From NCBI GenBank assembly GCA_914767715.1, contig OU612065.1, forward strand, positions 37,324,001 to 37,388,000: a stretch of DNA of 64,000 bases, in the 5' to 3' direction. Numbering within the stretch: position 1 is the stretch's first letter; the number at the start of each line of letters is the position of its first letter. This DNA is from Membranipora membranacea. Taxonomy: Eukaryota; Bryozoa; Gymnolaemata; Cheilostomatida; Membraniporidae. Of this stretch, positions 61,501 to 64,000 are shown piece by piece. The position numbers were made by a program, and so were the translations under genes. A model generated the notes under the pieces. The model was not told the DNA's origin and made no database searches. It saw nothing but the letters and a program-made list of their open reading frames with translations.

Positions 61501-64000
61501 ATATCAAAGCTCATCATAACCAGTAGCTTCTCCTTTGTAATACAGTTGGGTGCCGTATCACCGTAATCTCACTTCCTCATCACTAGATTTCAGACATTAA
61601 TCTGCTCTATTAGCCATTAAAGCGGAATATAACTCGATTTTTATGTGGACGTTCCGAATATTAGACATTAAAACATAAATGCTCCTGCCTCCCTGTTTTG
61701 TATTTTGTTGAATGCCTTTGAGGCTCTTGCAAATTGTGACAGGAATTAGACCACCAAACACTTTAAGTTCATGGCCTTGTTCACCCCACACAGTATGCCA
61801 ACTCCTGTATTAGGACCTTGCAAGTCTTCACATGATTAGATGCTATCAACCAAATCTTCAACCACGGATCTAATGTAAATTTGTGAACATTTGCGGCCAA
61901 TTATCTACAAATCAGGAAGTGGCTCTCTGACGGCTCTTAATCTTTTTAAATCAATATGAGACTTCCACATGACAAGATACCTGGTGGGATTGATGGAAGG
62001 CTAGTGACAAACCATCTTGTGTAAGCAAACTGTGATGATCAGATAGTGGGGGGGGGGGGGTTAGATCGAAAAAGGTCGGCAGGTTATAATAATATAAAAA
62101 CTCACACCAAGATCACACATAACTGCTTAGGTACTTAGCTCAAGGATTTCAAATCCTTGCTTAGCTATAGCTCTTCATGTTTTTTTAATCATAGGACAGT
62201 TTTTCATTAACCATCCTTAATGTCATGTCAAGATGAATGACCAGGTCAATTAAGAGTTTCACTTCCACATTTTTGCTAAAATTTGATACAATTATCCAAT
62301 GATGTGATAGCAGAAGGTGGGTTTTTCCAAGGATTTCAAGAGAAATCCTTGGTTTTTCACAGGCTGGATCACAATGGTCCAAAACTAGATGAATCACATA
62401 AATGGTTCAAGTCTTCTGTCAATGCTGCTGTTTAGTTGCGTTTATACTGCACCGAAGATTCTTCTTTTGTATTCTAGAATGCTCAAAGTGTGAAACTTTA
62501 GCCCTGTAGACATGTGGCCAGAATTTTTCCAAAACTAAAGAAAAAATTTCCAATTTTAAATTAAACACAGTCGAAGGTGTCGCAAAAATTTTGTCTACGC
62601 TTGACAAAATATTTTAAGCAAAAAATTGGTTCTCATAGTCAAATTCATTTGATTCTTGTTTCAGCCTGTTCTTGCAACCCTAGCATGCGTAAGAAGATAT
62701 GGGATTGTTTTAGAAGACTAATTTTTAAGCAAAAAATGTGACAATTTCTGCCTGTGAAAAACATTTCCTGATTTGAAAAATATTGCCTTTTTCTTGCCAT
62801 GTAGTCATAGATGAGACGAAACAGTCAGACAGCCCTTTCTGGTCTCTGCGTTTACCAGGAGTATGAATCATTCCAACATTGCCGACTCAGAATCTGTAGT
62901 CTGTATCATCACCCACATCGGGAGGAGGAACTCAACCCAAAACAGTCAAAGAACAATCAGACCAGGATACAATTTGTTTCTTTTTTAATAGCGTTTCAAC
63001 TAACTTAGCCAAATACCGAAAATGAAAAGTAAGCTTACCTTTATTATCCGGTTCAGTGAGGTCGAGACAGCCGTCACAACCCCCGACACAGACATGGAAC
63101 CCGAGCTGTACCCATGCAGGTATAAGATTTGTCTAGCAAAAGAGAAAAAAATGCAGGGGTGTCATGAAGCATTATAAATAAAAAGATTTATGTCATTACA
63201 GGTTTATATGCAGAAATTAACCTGTCAATTTATACATCATTATTTATTGCCTCAATCTAAACAGAGGTTAAAATTACAAACAGTCATTTTTCGAAATCAA
63301 TGTGCATTTTTAAACAATACCAGCAGGAGAATATTTGAAGGTCTAATACGAAGGCTACATGGCAATCATATCCGATCCGACCCATTAATAATATATATAT
63401 TATATGTGTAATATATATATATATATATATTTATATGTATTATTTATATCCTACATACATACGGTACCAATGTTTTGGTAAACGATCAAAATTTGACATT
63501 TATTGTCATATGATTTCAAAGTTAATATATCAAGGTAGATTGCATGTGTTGTGATTTAATGACTTAATTGTTTCACATTGAGTGCTATTGCTTATTATGA
63601 CCGTAGTTTGAAAGAAATCTAATCGTAGAACAACGATAGCAAAGCAAATGCATAGGCAACACTAGAATGTTTGTAAAACACTCACATTACTTTTCAGCAT
63701 CGATTGTAGCTCGCTCCTAATTGGCCCAATTCTTGTGCCATTTGTTTGCTGAGTTGGCTGTTTCTGTGCCTGAGTGGTTGTTGCCTGTGTGGTTGTTTTC
63801 TGAGATGTTGTAGCTGGTGTAGTTGGCGGGTTGGTGACAGGTGCTCTTGTGACAGAAGCTGTTGTGACAGGTGCTCGTGTGACAGGTGCTCTTGTGACAG
63901 GTGCTCTTGTGATAGGTGCTCTTGTGACAGGTGCTCTTGTGACAGGTGCCCTTGTGACAGGTGCCCTTGTGACAGGTGCCCTTGTGGCGGGAGGCATCGT
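58505..64000 (-). CDS. secreted plant-type (class II-like) heme peroxidase with mucin-like stalk, 5' end outside the window
   Basis: Exons on the minus strand: beyond 64000 to 63686, 63132-63039, 60813-60691, 60455-60294, 60068-59930, 59534-59381 and ~58612-58505 (stop), with consistent phases. The first visible exon encodes repeated TRAPV units and Thr-rich sequence, a stalk likely to carry O-glycans. The ~257-residue catalytic part has QLGFHVCVGGCDGCL (distal His), ITLADLVTLAAVEAG, RIGRKTC, GLSRQEAVALLGAHSLG (proximal His that binds heme iron), WDNTPTHMDNGYYRAL, MMLHPDMRLI and FFNAFTPAYVKML. These are the marks of the ascorbate-peroxidase-like proteins known in Hydra and other invertebrates. 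In most relatives the distal motif is R-L-x-F-H-D-C; here Q and V replace the R and D, so peroxidase activity may be altered. Intron 60814-63038 (2.2 kb) is the longest. Confidence 0.85.
62048..62060 (+). repeat. run of 13 G
   Basis: Uninterrupted homopolymer in the long peroxidase intron; its length is likely to be unreliable in an assembly. Confidence 0.8.
63388..63432. repeat. AT microsatellite
   Basis: Long TA/AT repeat with small interruptions in the first visible intron of the peroxidase gene. Confidence 0.85.
63835..63993 (-). repeat. 15-bp coding tandem repeat (TRAPV units) of the peroxidase stalk
   Basis: The unit GTGACAGGTGCTCTT (plus strand) recurs about ten times in frame and encodes Thr-Arg-Ala-Pro-Val on the minus strand. 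One unit reads TTASV and one has Ile for Val. Copies continue to the window edge, so the total number is unknown. Confidence 0.9.

Noticed and set aside
1-64000. CRISPR arrays, bacterial operons, insertion sequences
   Set aside because: Introns, animal gene families and eukaryotic transposons make the window eukaryotic; the tandem repeats found have no spacers.

Overview
The window is nuclear DNA of an animal. The genes have several exons, GT-AG introns mostly of 150-600 bp, poly-A signals and no operons. The gene set includes a BICRA/GLTSCR1 chromatin subunit, a SERINC membrane protein, a Tudor protein of piRNA-pathway type, DUSP19-like phosphatases and a secreted plant-type (class II-like) heme peroxidase. 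Together these suggest an invertebrate with a compact, AT-rich genome. The peroxidase type is known from cnidarians, sponges and molluscs, so an early-branching animal is likely, but the sequence alone does not fix the phylum.

Layout. 0-7.2 kb: a U2-snRNA-like structured element, an inverted pair of small peptide genes (one clear, one divergent), a non-LTR reverse transcriptase scrap, a spliced but frameshifted hAT transposase with its 3' end, and a tRNA-derived SINE. 7.2-11 kb: nothing recognised. 11.2-12.4 kb: an intronless GT31 beta-1,3-glycosyltransferase (+). 12.4-15.8 kb: intergenic, with a second tRNA-like repeat. 15.8-24.7 kb: BICRA-like gene (-). 27.5-31.8 kb: SERINC (+), first coding exon not found. 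32.4-34.9 kb: a transposon nest in which a CR1/L2-like retrotransposon (-) is surrounded and interrupted by copies of one ~250-bp MITE. 35.2-51.5 kb: a ~22-exon gene (+) for a B-box, coiled-coil, Tudor, zinc-knuckle, RG-rich protein. Its introns carry several miniature inverted-repeat insertions, an 18-bp minisatellite and a ~1-kb 12-bp minisatellite. 52.1-56.7 kb: two tandem DUSP19-like phosphatases (-) with a TTAA-flanked MITE between them. 58.5 kb to the window end: a mucin-stalked heme peroxidase (-), cut off at its N-terminus by the window edge.

The genes do not form one pathway. The most notable points are: (1) tiny perfect palindromes of 30 and 38 bp with the same arms, each flanked by a different exact 7-bp direct repeat, plus a 47-bp hairpin flanked by a 9-bp direct repeat, which look like minimal mobile hairpins; (2) a MITE family whose 3-bp target duplication can be read because one copy sits inside a reverse transcriptase reading frame; (3) the B-box/Tudor/zinc-knuckle/RG protein, which lies next to the transposon nest; (4) the secreted peroxidase, whose distal arginine position holds glutamine; (5) the small secreted helical peptide and its inverted, diverged relative. 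All exon limits were read by eye from splice signals and reading phase. Some open frames begin at non-ATG codons, and those starts were corrected where this matters.
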